Assembly: GCF_000165485.1 (NCBI RefSeq)
Contig: NC_014623.1
Span: 6,962,893 to 7,026,892 of the forward strand
DNA: 64,000 nt
Direction of reading: 5' to 3'
Source of the DNA: Stigmatella aurantiaca DW4/3-1
GTDB lineage: Bacteria > Myxococcota > Myxococcia > Myxococcales > Myxococcaceae
Shown here piece after piece: positions 1 to 10,600 of this stretch. The first letter of the stretch is position 1. Each line of letters opens with the position of its first letter. A model generated the notes under the pieces. The model was not told where the DNA came from and ran no database searches. It was given only the letters and a program-made list of their open reading frames with translations. Both the position numbers and the translations under genes were made by a program.

Positions 1-394
1 GCGTCTCTGCGTGCACGTCCGACTTGACGCTCTGGCTGCCGAGGATAGCAGAGGTGGGCTGTGGCGAGCGGTCCCGCCTTCTGTCGAACTTTGCCGCGCA
101 GCACGTCGAGGAGGAGTTTAAGCGTGCCGTTTTTCTTCTATTGGAGGAAGTACGAGTAGACGCTCTGCCAATCAGGAAAGTCATGCGTCAGGTAGCGCCA
201 CTGCACGACCGTGCGCGACACGTAGAGTTGACCACCTCGCATCGTGAGGGCACCACGGGCTGCGGACCGACGAGGTTGCCGCGAACGAACAGTTCGACCA
301 GTCTCCACTGGGCATCGTTCAAATCCGAGAGTAGCGCTCTCGGGCAGCCATCTGTGGGATAGGGCTCATGGCCCTGGCCATAGAACAAGCGCAT
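1..394 (-). pseudogene. IS5-family transposase remnant (decayed)
   Basis: On the minus strand, pieces of an IS5-type (DDE) transposase N-terminus are recognisable but lie in three different frames. The first piece contains LSDLNDAQWRLVELFVRG, the usual 'DAQW' opening. The next frame gives YVSRTVVQWRYLTHDFPDW, corresponding to the family's 'RTGCQWRMLPHDFPPW'. There an in-frame TAG (138-140) replaces the expected Trp before KKNGT. A third frame, near 22-45, gives the 'SQSVK' element that normally contains the first catalytic Asp (DSQSVK); here that Asp reads Gly. At least two frameshifts, one nonsense codon and a lost catalytic residue make it non-functional. The element continues beyond the left edge. 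The assignment rests on recalled family consensus, not on a search. Confidence 0.8.
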
Positions 395-564
395 ACGTAG
401 GGCAACCTGGCAGGTAGTACCCTATGTGTCCCATCAGGCAGGGTAACCTTCCAGGCAAGCGGCTGCTCGGCTGAGCACTGCATCGTTGCGCTGGGCAGGA
501 TGCTCGTAGAGCGCTACATCTTGGGCCTACTCCCTTCTCTTCAACATCCTCTGCATGCCAGCAC

Positions 565-597
565 CAAAAACAAAGAGCCCTCTCCTGCTGAGGAGAG
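565..597 (-). terminator. Intrinsic terminator of the MORN/YwqK-like gene
   Basis: A perfect 7-bp GC-containing stem (580-586 pairing with 591-597) has a 4-nt loop. On the minus strand it is followed by a T-rich run (TTTGTTTTT, 565-573). It lies about 30 nt downstream of the stop codon at 626. Confidence 0.75.
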
Positions 598-625
598 AGC
601 CCTACCGGCTTGACCTGGGAGGCGA

Positions 626-1126
626 TTACTTCGCGGCTACCTCTTGGTCATTGTGGTAGCGCACCTGGCGTATGACCTTCCCGTCTTCGGAGAACTCTTG
701 GGTGAGCCCTTGCCTCTTACCACCCACGTACTCCTCCACGAGACGCAGTTTGCCATTAGTGAAGTACTGCTCCCGCCTACCGTTGTAGTTCTCCCTGCCG
801 AACTGGATCTTCTCGGTGACATTCCCAGACTTGTCGTAATAGACCCATGTACCGCTGCGAAAGCCTTCAACGTACTGGCCTTCGACACTCTTCTTGCCGC
901 CTGGATGGTACGCTGTATACGGTCCATGTGGGACGCTGTATCCGTCCGTCGACACCGACTTGCGGCAGTAGAGCCCATCGTCAGGGTTACCGAACTGGCT
1001 GCTTCCCGCCGGGCAATTCAACTTGATGTTCAGCCCTGCCTTGTTTGCCAGATCACCCGCGAATGCGGTCGACCCTCCCAGGCTCATTCCCAAAAACAGG
1101 ACACCAATCAGCTTCGAAGACTGCAT
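626..1126 (-). CDS. Exported MORN-repeat (YwqK-like) protein
   Basis: The 166-residue protein starts with a signal peptide (MQSSKLIGVLFLGMSLGG, likely cleaved after AFA at about residue 23). The body has repeated 'G.....Y...G.......F..G' units (for example GPYTAYHPGGKKSVEGQY and GFRSGTWVYYDKSGNVTE), typical of MORN_2/YwqK-type repeats. YwqK is annotated as an antitoxin-like component in some databases, but this copy is exported and has no toxin next to it, so that function should not be assumed. The start has a good ribosome-binding site (AAAGGGG, 5 nt spacing). Two cysteines (mature N-terminal part) could form a disulfide. Base composition is less GC-rich than the gliding genes, which together with the adjacent IS remnant suggests an accessory region. 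Specific function is unknown. Confidence 0.75.
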   Translation of the reverse strand: MQSSKLIGVLFLGMSLGGSTAFAGDLANKAGLNIKLNCPAGSSQFGNPDDGLYCRKSVSTDGYSVPHGPYTAYHPGGKKSVEGQYVEGFRSGTWVYYDKSGNVTEKIQFGRENYNGRREQYFTNGKLRLVEEYVGGKRQGLTQEFSEDGKVIRQVRYHNDQEVAAK

Positions 1127-1454
1127 GGATTCCCCTTTGTTGTAGGCCGCCCAGGCTTCCCTGTGCTCGTAAAGGAAGACGCCATCGCTTCGATAAAATT
1201 CATCGAGCGCTTACAATGCGTACTCGCCCAAGCTCGGCTGCATACAAACAACGCCGCAGTGACGGCTCCGCTTCCATCCACGAGCGACAGACCTTGACCC
1301 GCAGATGCAAGCCAAGGTCTGCCACTAATCCCGAAGCACCTGACACACCTACCGCCAGATGCGCTGCGCTAAGCCAGGGAAGGCAATTCCGTTCAGGGCT
1401 CCTTGCACCTAAATTGAACGAAAATTTACCCCCGTAGATTAGCGTCTCATCAGC
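1127..1454. other. Non-coding gap, 328 nt
   Basis: This gap lies between two minus-strand genes. It must hold the promoter of the MORN-type gene and the 3' end of the Cys-rich lipoprotein gene's transcript. I see AT-rich patches (around 1190-1200 and 1410-1435) but no convincing -35/-10 pair, hairpin with T-run, or RNA gene. Confidence 0.5.
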
Positions 1455-2297
1455 TTACGGATGATTGGCCTGGTAACAGTAGAAGTTACCACTCGTGAAG
1501 TAGAAGCCGGTCGAGGTCGTCGTGCTGCCGCTGGGGCGGCAGAGGTTCACGATAATCTGCGCGTTCTCACGGTTCGCACCCGTTACGGTGTAGTTCCCTG
1601 CAGAGCTGCTCACAGTGGCAGCCCCAGACGATGCCGTTCCATTCACAATAACATAGAAGAACCCGTTCAACTGGTCCTTGTTGTCAGGGAATGGAGTGCT
1701 GGAATAGGCAGACAGCGCGACCTTCACACGTTGCGGATTGGCCGCACCGCAAAAGGTCGAATCGTTCGCTGAACTCTCGACCCGCGCGGAGTAAATGATT
1801 GTGCCGGTCGTGCCGAGCTGGCTCTTGCCCGAGAAATTCTGATAGTTCTCACAGGTAGGAGCAGGGACAGCCGTGCACTTGCTGGCGCTGCAGAACTGAC
1901 CGTACGCGCAAGTAGACTGACCCGTGCCCGTGCAAGAGCCGCCCGGATCGGGATTGGGATTGGTGTCATCCTTATCGGTGCAAACGCGAGTGGTGGCCGA
2001 GCAGGTGAAACCCTCGCCGTATGCGTCTGCGCAGAAGCGGGTCCCTACCGTGCACTTACAGACCTTCCGGGTGTCGCTGGAGCTGAGCGCCTCGCAGTTT
2101 TTCGCGCTGTCCGGACAGTCACTGGCTTGCTCGCAGGTCTGAACACATACCCCGGCAGCCGTCTGGCAAACCTCGTTGTCACTGCACTGCGCGTCGCTGG
2201 TGCAGCTCGCAATTTCTTCATCGCCGCCGCAAGCCACCATCATCACGCTCATCGCGCTCAGCGCAGTGAGCATCCACATCGTCTTCCGAAGCTGCAT
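1455..2297 (-). CDS. Cys-rich lipoprotein
   Basis: The ATG at 2297 is preceded by GGGAGGAAG at 6 nt spacing and is preferred over an upstream ATG at 2345 that would put a basic tail before the signal. The 280-residue protein opens with a type II signal peptide whose lipobox ends in VACGG, so it is a lipoprotein. The next ~100 residues are dense in regularly spaced cysteines (CTSDAQCSDNEVC, CEQASDCPDSAKNCEAL). This resembles the Dickkopf-type Cys-rich stretches common in myxobacterial secreted proteins. A Pro/Asn/Gly linker follows, then a second short Cys cluster, then a C-terminal domain of about 130 residues with two or three cysteines that I do not recognise. The role is probably cell-surface adhesion or structure. 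This is inference only. Confidence 0.75.
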   Translation of the reverse strand: MQLRKTMWMLTALSAMSVMMVACGGDEEIASCTSDAQCSDNEVCQTAAGVCVQTCEQASDCPDSAKNCEALSSSDTRKVCKCTVGTRFCADAYGEGFTCSATTRVCTDKDDTNPNPDPGGSCTGTGQSTCAYGQFCSASKCTAVPAPTCENYQNFSGKSQLGTTGTIIYSARVESSANDSTFCGAANPQRVKVALSAYSSTPFPDNKDQLNGFFYVIVNGTASSGAATVSSSAGNYTVTGANRENAQIIVNLCRPSGSTTTSTGFYFTSGNFYCYQANHP

Positions 2298-2458
2298 GTT
2301 GGACTTCCTCCCGTGGTGCTTCGCTCGGGGCTTACCGGCCCTCACAAGCCCCCTCCATCCCTTGCAAGCGGGGGTCGCTTTAGTCCCCCCGCTCCAGAGG
2401 TGTCAACGGTTGTCGACAGCGCTTGGACGTAAAACCTTCGGAGAAATTCAACGCATAC

Positions 2459-2508
2459 AAAAGCGGACAGTGTCACGCCGCTTTTGAGCCGCCCGTGACA
2501 CTGTCCGC
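2459..2508 (-). terminator. Strong intrinsic terminator after gltJ
   Basis: A perfect 15-bp inverted repeat (2463-2477 with 2494-2508) has a 16-nt loop. On the minus strand it is followed directly by TTTTG. It sits 12 nt past the gltJ stop codon and closes the gliding cluster. Confidence 0.85.
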
Positions 2509-2520
2509 ATGAGATTTCAC

Positions 2521-4482
2521 TCAGAAGGTGAACGGGAAATCGATGGGATCTCCTTGTTTCCGGTGCTTCGGGAAAGTCCATCCCTTGATGAGTCCCGAGA
2601 TACAGGTCGCCAGGTACGTCTTGCGGAACTCTTCGGTCCGCACCGCCACCCCTGTTGTCCTGCCGCTCGTCTGAATGACCCAGCGCATCACCAGCTTGCC
2701 GCTGCTTCCAGGCTCCCGCTTCTTCTGCTCGCTCACGCACTTCACGATCGCGGGCCGGTTCGCGAGCACCACTTCCATGACGTCGGACTGCGCGAGCTGC
2801 TCACGCACATTCCCTCCGCTCCCAGGCGCAGGAGGAATGTACGTGGAGGGCGTACTCTCTTGAGACTTCTTCGTCTCCGTCTTCTTCGAGCCAAACAGCT
2901 CGTCGAAATCGTCGTCCGAGGCAGGCTCGGGCTTGGAGCGCGTGACGCTGGCCACGGGCTCGCTCTGGCTCGGACGAGGCTTGCTCGTCCTCGGCGGGTC
3001 CTGGCGGGCCACGGCGGGCTCGGTCCGGGGTGTCTCGGCGGGCTTCGCAGCAGCAGGCTCGACCGCCGCCGGAGGAGGCGGCGTCGCCACAGCCACAGCG
3101 GGAGGAGTGGCTGCTGGGGCCGCGGGAGTCGGCGCCGGCGCAGCGGGAGGAGGCGGTGTCACGGCCGCGACCACAGGAGGCGTCGGAGTGGCGGCAGGTG
3201 GCGCCGCAGGTGGCGGCTCCACAGGCTTCGCCGCGGCGGGCGGCGGTGCCGCTGCCACAGGCGGCGAGGCCTCTGGCTGAGAAGAAGGCTTGAGGGCGAA
3301 GAAGAGCCCAACCCCCACGACGGCGATGGCCGCCACCGCGATCCCCGCAATCAAACCCGTCTTGCTTCCCCCCTGAGGGGCAGCGGGGGGCGGAGGTTGA
3401 TACCCCCCGTACCCGGGCTGCGGATAGCCCGCAGGGGCGTACGCGGGCTGTGGGTAGGCAGGCGCCGGCTGAGGATACGCCGGGGCTGCGACAGGAGGCG
3501 CGTAAGGCATCGCCGCGGGCTGCGGCGCATGCTCCGAGGCCGCCGCCATCATCGGGGCCGCCCGTGCAACCGGAGCCGAGGCCTCGGGAGGGGGCAGATC
3601 CAGCAATCCACCCACTGCTGGCTTCTCCGCCACCGGCGCAGGTTTGGGAGGCTTGGACAGCGCGTCGTTCTCCTCCTTCACGAGCGAAGCGAGAACGCTC
3701 GCGGCGGAGGGTTTCCAACCCGAGGAAGTCGGCTCGGCGCCCAATGCGGGGGCTGGCGGAATCTCTGCTCGTGCGCTCTTCGCCGCCGCGCCCGCGCTGA
3801 ACGCGGACTCCACCGGCGCGGACACAGCGGCAGTCTGGCCCGACATTGCCGCGGGAGCGACAATGACCGGCTTGGCCGGGCGCGGCGCGAGCGCAGGGGC
3901 CAGTTCCGTCGCCTCCGAGAGAGGGATCCAGTCGCTGAAGCCCTGACGCCAGCACAGGCTGTCCGGCCCCACCTCGCCGCGGTCCCAGTAATCCTTCACC
4001 TTCTCCACGGTCAGCGGGCCCACCTGCTTCTCGTCGATGGCGACGAACCAGTCATGCGCTGGTGCAGAGGACTGCGGCTCATCGGGCTCCGACTCGGCCT
4101 CGGCGAGCTTGCGCACCGCCGCCGAGGACTTGCCCTCCCCTCCTGAAGCATCACCCGCCGGGATCTTGTTCGAGCCCGAGTTGAGCACCTGGTCGAAGAC
4201 GGCGCCAATCTCGTCCTCTTCGACGTCCGTGAAGAGACCGCCCTCGGGCGGTGTTCCCAACGAAGCAGGCAATCCGGCGGCCGTGGAGTTCATCCCTCCA
4301 TTGCTCGCGGCACTCGCCGCAGGCGTCTCCTGTGCCTCATCATCCTTGGACGCCGTGGCGCCGGCAGGACGCACCAGGATGACATGGCCGCACTTCTTGC
4401 AACGAACCTTGACGCCCTTGGCGCCAACCTTGTCGTCGCTAATCATGTACTGCGCGCGGCAGCTGTCGCAGACGAAACGCAT
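2521..4482 (-). CDS. gltJ: Adventurous gliding motility protein GltJ (AgmX)
   Basis: GltJ is an inner-membrane component of the Agl-Glt gliding machine, thought to link cytoplasmic polarity proteins to the trans-envelope complex. The 653-residue protein has the family architecture: an N-terminal zinc ribbon (C5, C8, C28, C31; FVCDSCRAQY), a GYF_2-type domain at ~144-195 (DWFVAIDEKQVGPLTVEKVK), a long Pro/Ala region, one transmembrane helix at ~376-397 (GLIAGIAVAAIAVVGVGLFF), a second Pro/Ala/Lys periplasmic linker, and a C-terminal TonB/AgmX-like domain (~558-653, ending DFPFTF). The ATG at 4482 has an upstream GGGGAA. An in-frame TTG four codons earlier is less likely. It is the last gene of the cluster, 137 nt after gltI. 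The gap carries a promoter-like sequence, so it may be transcribed separately. Confidence 0.93.
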   Translation of the reverse strand: MRFVCDSCRAQYMISDDKVGAKGVKVRCKKCGHVILVRPAGATASKDDEAQETPAASAASNGGMNSTAAGLPASLGTPPEGGLFTDVEEDEIGAVFDQVLNSGSNKIPAGDASGGEGKSSAAVRKLAEAESEPDEPQSSAPAHDWFVAIDEKQVGPLTVEKVKDYWDRGEVGPDSLCWRQGFSDWIPLSEATELAPALAPRPAKPVIVAPAAMSGQTAAVSAPVESAFSAGAAAKSARAEIPPAPALGAEPTSSGWKPSAASVLASLVKEENDALSKPPKPAPVAEKPAVGGLLDLPPPEASAPVARAAPMMAAASEHAPQPAAMPYAPPVAAPAYPQPAPAYPQPAYAPAGYPQPGYGGYQPPPPAAPQGGSKTGLIAGIAVAAIAVVGVGLFFALKPSSQPEASPPVAAAPPPAAAKPVEPPPAAPPAATPTPPVVAAVTPPPPAAPAPTPAAPAATPPAVAVATPPPPAAVEPAAAKPAETPRTEPAVARQDPPRTSKPRPSQSEPVASVTRSKPEPASDDDFDELFGSKKTETKKSQESTPSTYIPPAPGSGGNVREQLAQSDVMEVVLANRPAIVKCVSEQKKREPGSSGKLVMRWVIQTSGRTTGVAVRTEEFRKTYLATCISGLIKGWTFPKHRKQGDPIDFPFTF

Positions 4483-4505
4483 CGTTCCCCGCAAGTCTCA
4501 GAAAT

Positions 4506-4523
4506 GGCGGAAGAAATTCCGCC
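4506..4523 (-). other. Hairpin in the gltJ leader
   Basis: A perfect 7-bp stem (GGCGGAA/TTCCGCC) with a 4-nt loop lies 24 nt upstream of the gltJ start, at the position where a transcript from the promoter-like element at 4527-4555 would begin. It could stabilise the 5' end. The following T-run (ATTTC) is too weak for a confident terminator. Confidence 0.4.
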
Positions 4524-4526
4524 AAA

Positions 4527-4555
4527 ATCGTAGAGGTGGCTTCCGGAGGGGTCAA
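4527..4555 (-). promoter_or_regulatory. Candidate sigma-70 promoter for gltJ
   Basis: Reading the minus strand, TTGACC (4555-4550) and TACGAT (4532-4527) are separated by 17 nt. That is 5/6 and 4/6 matches to the housekeeping consensus at optimal spacing, with a predicted start near 4520 and a leader of about 40 nt. Confidence 0.5.
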
Positions 4556-4619
4556 GGATGCGGCCCATGCCCGCCCGGTCACCGTTCAACGGTTGAACCC
4601 CTTCGGAGTTCTCCCCCTG

Positions 4620-7600
4620 TTACTTCCTCACCTGCACCTCCACGTGTGTGCCAACGGCAACACGCAGATCATGCAGGTCCTCTGAAGTAGCGAATACCAT
4701 GAGATCCCGGATCTTGGTACCCGTAGGTACCCGGAAGGCCGACCCCGTCTCTCCCAGCACCATCCGCTTGACCGGCTCCATCTCCCCCGCGGCGAACAGG
4801 CCTGCCCGGGCCGCGGTCAACTCCGCCCCCTCCAACCAGGAACGCACATCCCCGGGGGTGGCCACCGGCAGGTAGACGCGCGCCACCTTGGTCAAGGCGG
4901 CGCGGGCTGGCTCGCTGAGGCTCTTCTCCAGCATGCGCCGGGCCTCGTCGAAGTGACGCGGATCCGCTGTCGGACGGATCTGCCCCACCATGCTGAGCGC
5001 TGCCTGCAGCAAGGCCTCGAGCCGCTCGGGCGCCAGCCGCTGACTGAAGGCGAGCTCCGGCCGGACCAAGGCGAGGGCCCGTCCCAGCAGGTAGTACACT
5101 TCCTTCTGCCCCTGCTCCGCGAAGAACTTGCCACCCACACGAATGCTGGCCGGGTGAGTTTGGAGCAGCTCCACGTTGATGAGCGGCTCGGGAACCGGAT
5201 CGTTCGAGCGGCGGTTCATGCGCTCGCGCGTGGCCACCAGGAACGGGGAGTACAACTCCACCGATTCCATGCCCAAGAGCCGCGCCACGTACCGGTAGTG
5301 GTGGACGTGGTACTCCTGAGCGCTGCCCACATCGATGCGGTGCTTCTTCGGCACGAGCTGGTACTGCGGGAATGCCACCGCGTAATGGTGTCCCACCTGC
5401 TCGAAGAGAATGCCCAGGAACTCCGAGAGGGGACCGCGGACCTTGGGGTGGAAGAGGTGCGCCTGCCAGAGCCGATCTGTCAGCGGGCGCTGCGCCACCT
5501 CCTTGCGCTTCGCATAGGGCCCCAGCTTGGTGAGGATCTCCTTCTCGTCCTCCCCGGGATCCCCGACGAGCCCCGCGACCACCTGCGCGGCCAACCACGC
5601 CTCGTCGTACTCCTTGCGCAGCGCTGACAGACGGACGATCTGGCCACACACCTTGCGCGGGTCCTTCGTGTTCGGCAGCGCGCGACGGAGGGCCGCGAGC
5701 GCCTCCTGCTCCTTGCCTGGCGTCTGCGAGGCCACCTCCGCGAAGGTCTCCTGCACCCCCGCGTCGTCCGGGAGTCCCTTGGCCACCACGCCGTAGGCCG
5801 CCACCGCCCCGTCCGTGTTCTTCAACACCTGGAGATAGAGGTCTCCAAGCGCCCGCCAGAGCGCCATGCGCGCCGTGTGGGTGTCCGGAGTCTTCGGGAT
5901 GCGCGAAAGCATCCGCGCGTAGTTGTCCTCCAGGGCCTTCCACTGGCTTGCACCGCCGAGCATCGCTTCCAGCGCGCTGAAGGCTTCGACGAAGCGGGGA
6001 TCCACATCCAGCGCGTGGTTGAACGCCTCCGTGGCGCCCTCCACATCGCGCAGCTCGTCGCGGCGGATCTCTCCCAGGGCGAACCACACGCGCTTGGCCT
6101 TGTGCGGCTCGGCGGTCAGCGCGGGCAGCGCCAGCATCCGTGCCAACACGTCGGCGGCCTTCTGGCCTTGGCGCGTCTCGCGCAACAGTACGTAGAGCGA
6201 GTCCATCACCTCGAGCGCATCCGGCTTGACCTTCAAAGCCCCGGTGAAGGCGTCGATGGCCATGTACGGATCCTTGAGCTTGTCGCGGGCGATCTCCCCA
6301 AGCTCCAGGTAGACGCGCGCCTTCGCCTCCCCGTCCACCACGCTGACGAGCTGCTGGCGAAGCTCGGCCGCCTTCTCATGGCGGCCCGCCTTGTCCATCA
6401 GCGACACCAAGGCCCGCAGGGAGGGCTCGTGGCCTGGATCGATGGCCAGGGCCTTCTCGAAGTGGTTCTGCGCGCGATCCGAGTGCCCCAGGGCCGCCAG
6501 CACGTCGCCCAGCTGCCAGTAGACCTCCACGACCTCCAAGTCCGTCAGGCTCTCCCGGTGATGCACGAGGATGGCCTGAAGCACCTTGAGCGCATCGTCA
6601 TAGCGCTTGGCCTGCACGAGCAGGTGGCCGTAGCTCTCCAGCGTGGCCAGGTACCTCGCGTCCAAGCCGTACGACTTCTCGTAGGCATCGAGCGCCTTCT
6701 CCCGCTTGCCCAGCTTCTCCGCCACATAGCCCAGCCGGTAGAGCTGCCGGGACAGCTCGAGGGTGAGCGCCCCATCCTTCTCCGCGATGGCCTTCTCCGC
6801 CATCTTGCGCGTGACGATGTCGAGCATGCGCTCGGCGGCCGTCCAGTCCTCTCGCGCGACGTAGACGTCCGCCAAGGGGCGTGCCGCCTCCAGGCTGTCG
6901 TGCACGTGCTTGAGCACCTGCTCGTAGTAGTGCGTGGCCGTCTCGCCATCCTCGCGCGTTTCGGCGTGGTACTTCGCCACGTCCAGCAGCGCGCGCGCCT
7001 TGGCCTGCGGATCCTCCGTCTGCTGCGCCTCCTGCAGCAGCGTCTGCTCGTATCCGCCCCAGTCCTTTTCCTGCTCCTGGATGCCCTTCAAGGCCCGGAT
7101 GCTGGCCAGGTGCCCCGGATCGATGGCGAGCGCCTGCTGATAGCAGGTCTTCGCGCTGCCCGTGTCCATGAGCATGTCTTCGTTGATCTTGCCCGTGCGG
7201 TGCAGCAGCTCCACCGCGTCCTGGGTCTGACCCGCGATCTGCGCCTCGCGCTGCAACATCTCCAGGGCGAAGGGCCAGTTGCCGCTGCGCTCGTAGAGGT
7301 TGCCCAGCGCGTGGAGCGCAGGCCGACAGTTGGGGTCCGCGTTCAGCGCGTAGTGGAAGGTGTCCGCCGCGCGATCCACCAGCCTGAGCTGCTGGTAGTA
7401 GACGTTGCCAACCTCCACGTACAGCTCGGCCTGCTCCTCGGGGCTCGTCACCAGCGCGAGCTGGCGCTCGTAGGCCTCGATGAGCTCTTCCCAGCGCGCC
7501 TGAGCGCGCCGCAGCCGAATGAGCGTCTTGATGGCCTGCAGGTTCTGCGGATCGATGGCCAGAATGGCCTCGATGCAGGCATCTGCGTTCGCAGGGTTCT

Positions 7601-10600
7601 GGTACTTGTCCTCCCAGATACCGGCGCTGCGGAAGAGCACACGGACCCGCTCGCGGTAGTCCGTGCTCAGCTCCAGCATCCGCTCGTACACCCCCAGCAA
7701 CTCCGCCGGCTGGTCGAGCTTCGTGTGCAGCCGCTCCAGGGATTCCAGCGCCTCGCTGTTGTTCGGATCGAACTCCAGCGCCTGCCGGTAGGCCACCACC
7801 GCGGCCTCTTCGTCTCCGATGTCCCGCTCGTAGACGCCCGCCACCTCGACCTGGATGCGCGCCCGCTCCTCGAGCGTCGCCGCCAGATCCCGGGTCCGCA
7901 TCAGCGTGGAGGCCACCTCCGCGTGCGCGTTCTGACGGCGATAGAGCGCCGTGAGCACGCCCAGCGTCTCCACATCCGGCTCGAGCTCCAGTGCCCGGAG
8001 CATCGCCGCGGCGGCCTCTTGCGGATCCCCGATGCGCGTGTCGTAGACGTGCGCGATCTCCTTGAGGATGCCCTTGCGCGCCTCGATCGAGCCCGCCGCC
8101 TCGAGCTTCTGCTCCAGCGACACCACGTACTCGCGGTCCCGGCCGCGGCGCTGGAACATCGCCGCGAGCCCATCCAGGGCCGTGGCGTTGGTCGGGTCGA
8201 ACTCGAGAATCTTCCGGAACGCCCCTTCAGCCGCGGGAGCGTCGTCCAAGCGCGTGTCATGGACTCGCGCCAGCGTGGCGTAGAGCCGCTCGGCGAGCCG
8301 CCCGCGAGGCAGTGCGTCCGCGACTTCCTCGTAGACGGCGGCCAGCTCCTCGTGAGAGCCCGTCTCGTCCGCCAGCCGCTCTACCTCTTCGCGGAGGGTG
8401 TCGTCGGCAACATCGATCTGAAGCGCGCGGCAGAGCGCCAAGAACGCAACGTCCTTCTGTCCGAGCCGCTCCTCCTGCACCCGCGCCAGCTCCCTCAGCC
8501 AGGTGAGCTTCTCCTCGTCCGTGACGAGGTGCGGCATGTACCGGTCCACGACCCCGGCGTAGGCACGCCAATCGTTATGGCTGCGGTACAGCGTGGACAC
8601 GCGCTCGAAGGCCGTCCGGTTGGCCGGATCCAGCTCCAGCACCTTCTCCAGCGCGCTCGCGGACTGCTCTGGCTTGGCGCCCGGGCCCTCCCACAAGTCC
8701 GCCACCGTGAAGTACGTGAGCACGGCTTGCTCGCGCTCCTCGGCCGCCAGGTGCACCTGCACCTTCAGCTCCAGGGCACGCACGGCGTCGTTGTAGGCGC
8801 GCAGGGAGACGAAGAGCGCGTGGACACGATCCAGGTCCGGCACCGTGTGCGGCTCGACTTCCAGCGCCCGGCGAGCCGCATCCAGCGCCTCCTCGCGGCG
8901 CCCCTCTTCCGCGAGCACCTCGGCCAAGCGCAGGCGCAGCGCCTTCACGCCTTCGGACGACTCCTGCAACGGCACGAGCCGCCGCAGCACACTGACCAGC
9001 TCCTCGCGAGGGCCCGTCTCCTCGTACAGCTCACGCAGGGTGTCCAGCACACCCCGGTGGCGGGCGTCACGGTCCAGCGCCGCCTTGAAGTAAGGCACCG
9101 CCGCCTCGGGCTGCTTCAGCAGCCGGTACACCACGCGGCCCAGGCGCTCGTTGAGGCGCACCATCTCGCGCGGGTCCAGCGTCTGCGCCAGCCGGTCAGC
9201 CAGCAACGTGCGCAGCTCCTCGGGACGCTCCGCACGCTCCAGCAACGTCTCCAGCGCCGAGAACGCCTGCTCGTTGCGCGGGTTCTTCGACAGCAGCTCC
9301 CGGTAGAGCTCGATGGAGCGTCCCAGGTTGTCCAGCCCCTCGGCGGACACCTGGGCCATTTTCGAGAGCACGCGTTCCCGCTCCTGGCCCGTGACCCGCT
9401 CGGACTGGTGCTCGAGGATCGCGTACAGCTTGTCCGAGGCTCCCGCCGTCTCGTAGAGCCCCTCGAGCAGACGCGCGGCCGCCAAATGCGCAGGATCCAG
9501 CGTGAGGATCTGCTCGTAGGCCGAAGCCGCCCGGTCCGGGCTGTCCAACCGCTCCTGGCAGAGCTGGCCCAGGCGGAACAGGAAGCCCACCTTGTCCGCG
9601 AGCGCCGTGGCCCCCGAGGCAAGCGCCTCCAGGACGCCCCCTAGTTCTGGCCACGCCTCCAGCTCCACATAGAGCCGGTCCAACGCCACCAGGGCCCGCT
9701 CATGCACGGACAGGTGCAGGCCGCGTGCACGCTCATAATAGATGATGGCGCGCTCAGGCTCCTGGAGGCGCGTCTCCAGCATCTGGCCCAGCTTGAGGCA
9801 GATCTCCGCCGCGTCCGCCGCCTCGGCGACGCGCGGCAGCGACTCCTCGTATGCCACCACCAGCTCGTCGTACGAGAGCGAGGCATCGGTGGCGCTCTCC
9901 AGACGGCGGCGCAGCTCGCCATCGTTGGGGTCCTCCTTGAAGGCCCGGAAGAGCGCCAGGAAGGTCAGCTCCGCTTCGCCCTGCGTCTCGCGCAACGTGG
10001 CCAGCTCGCCAAGGAGCGACTTCTTCTCGAAGGCGTCCGTGGACACGCCCACGCGCGTCTCGATGAGCTGCGCCAACCGGAGGATGTCGCTGCTCGCCCG
10101 GAAGGCGCGCAGCAAGGTCTCCACCGCGAGCAGATTCTGGGGCTCGCGGGCCACCCACGCCTCCACCCGCCCCACCGCCCCTGGGTGGTTGGGTTGCAGC
10201 GCGAGCACCTCTCCGTAGAGGGCCAGCGCGCCCGGCTTGTCGAGCAGCTTCGACTCGCGCACGTTTCCCAACCGGAACTTCAGCTCCAGCCCTTCCTCCG
10301 CGGGCAGCAAGGCGATGCGCTTGGCCAGCACGTCCGCCAGCTCCGGCCACCGCTCCTGCTTCTGGCAGAGGCCCTCCATGCGGGCCAGTGCCCCCGCATC
10401 GTCGGGTTTGATCTCCAGCAACCGCCGGAACGTGGCCAGCGCGCCCAGGTTGTCCTTGAGCTGATCCTCCTGAAGCACGCCAATCTGGAACAGCACCGCC
10501 GCGCGGCGGACCGGCTCCTCGGCCATCGCCAGCTGGCGGCGGAGGACTTCCAAGAGCTCCGCGGGCTTGCCCTCGGACGTGAGCAATCGGCCCACGCTCT

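Noticed and set aside
626-1126. YwqK as part of a toxin-antitoxin system
   Set aside because: The protein has a signal peptide, and no toxin gene is adjacent. The name reflects only the repeat type.
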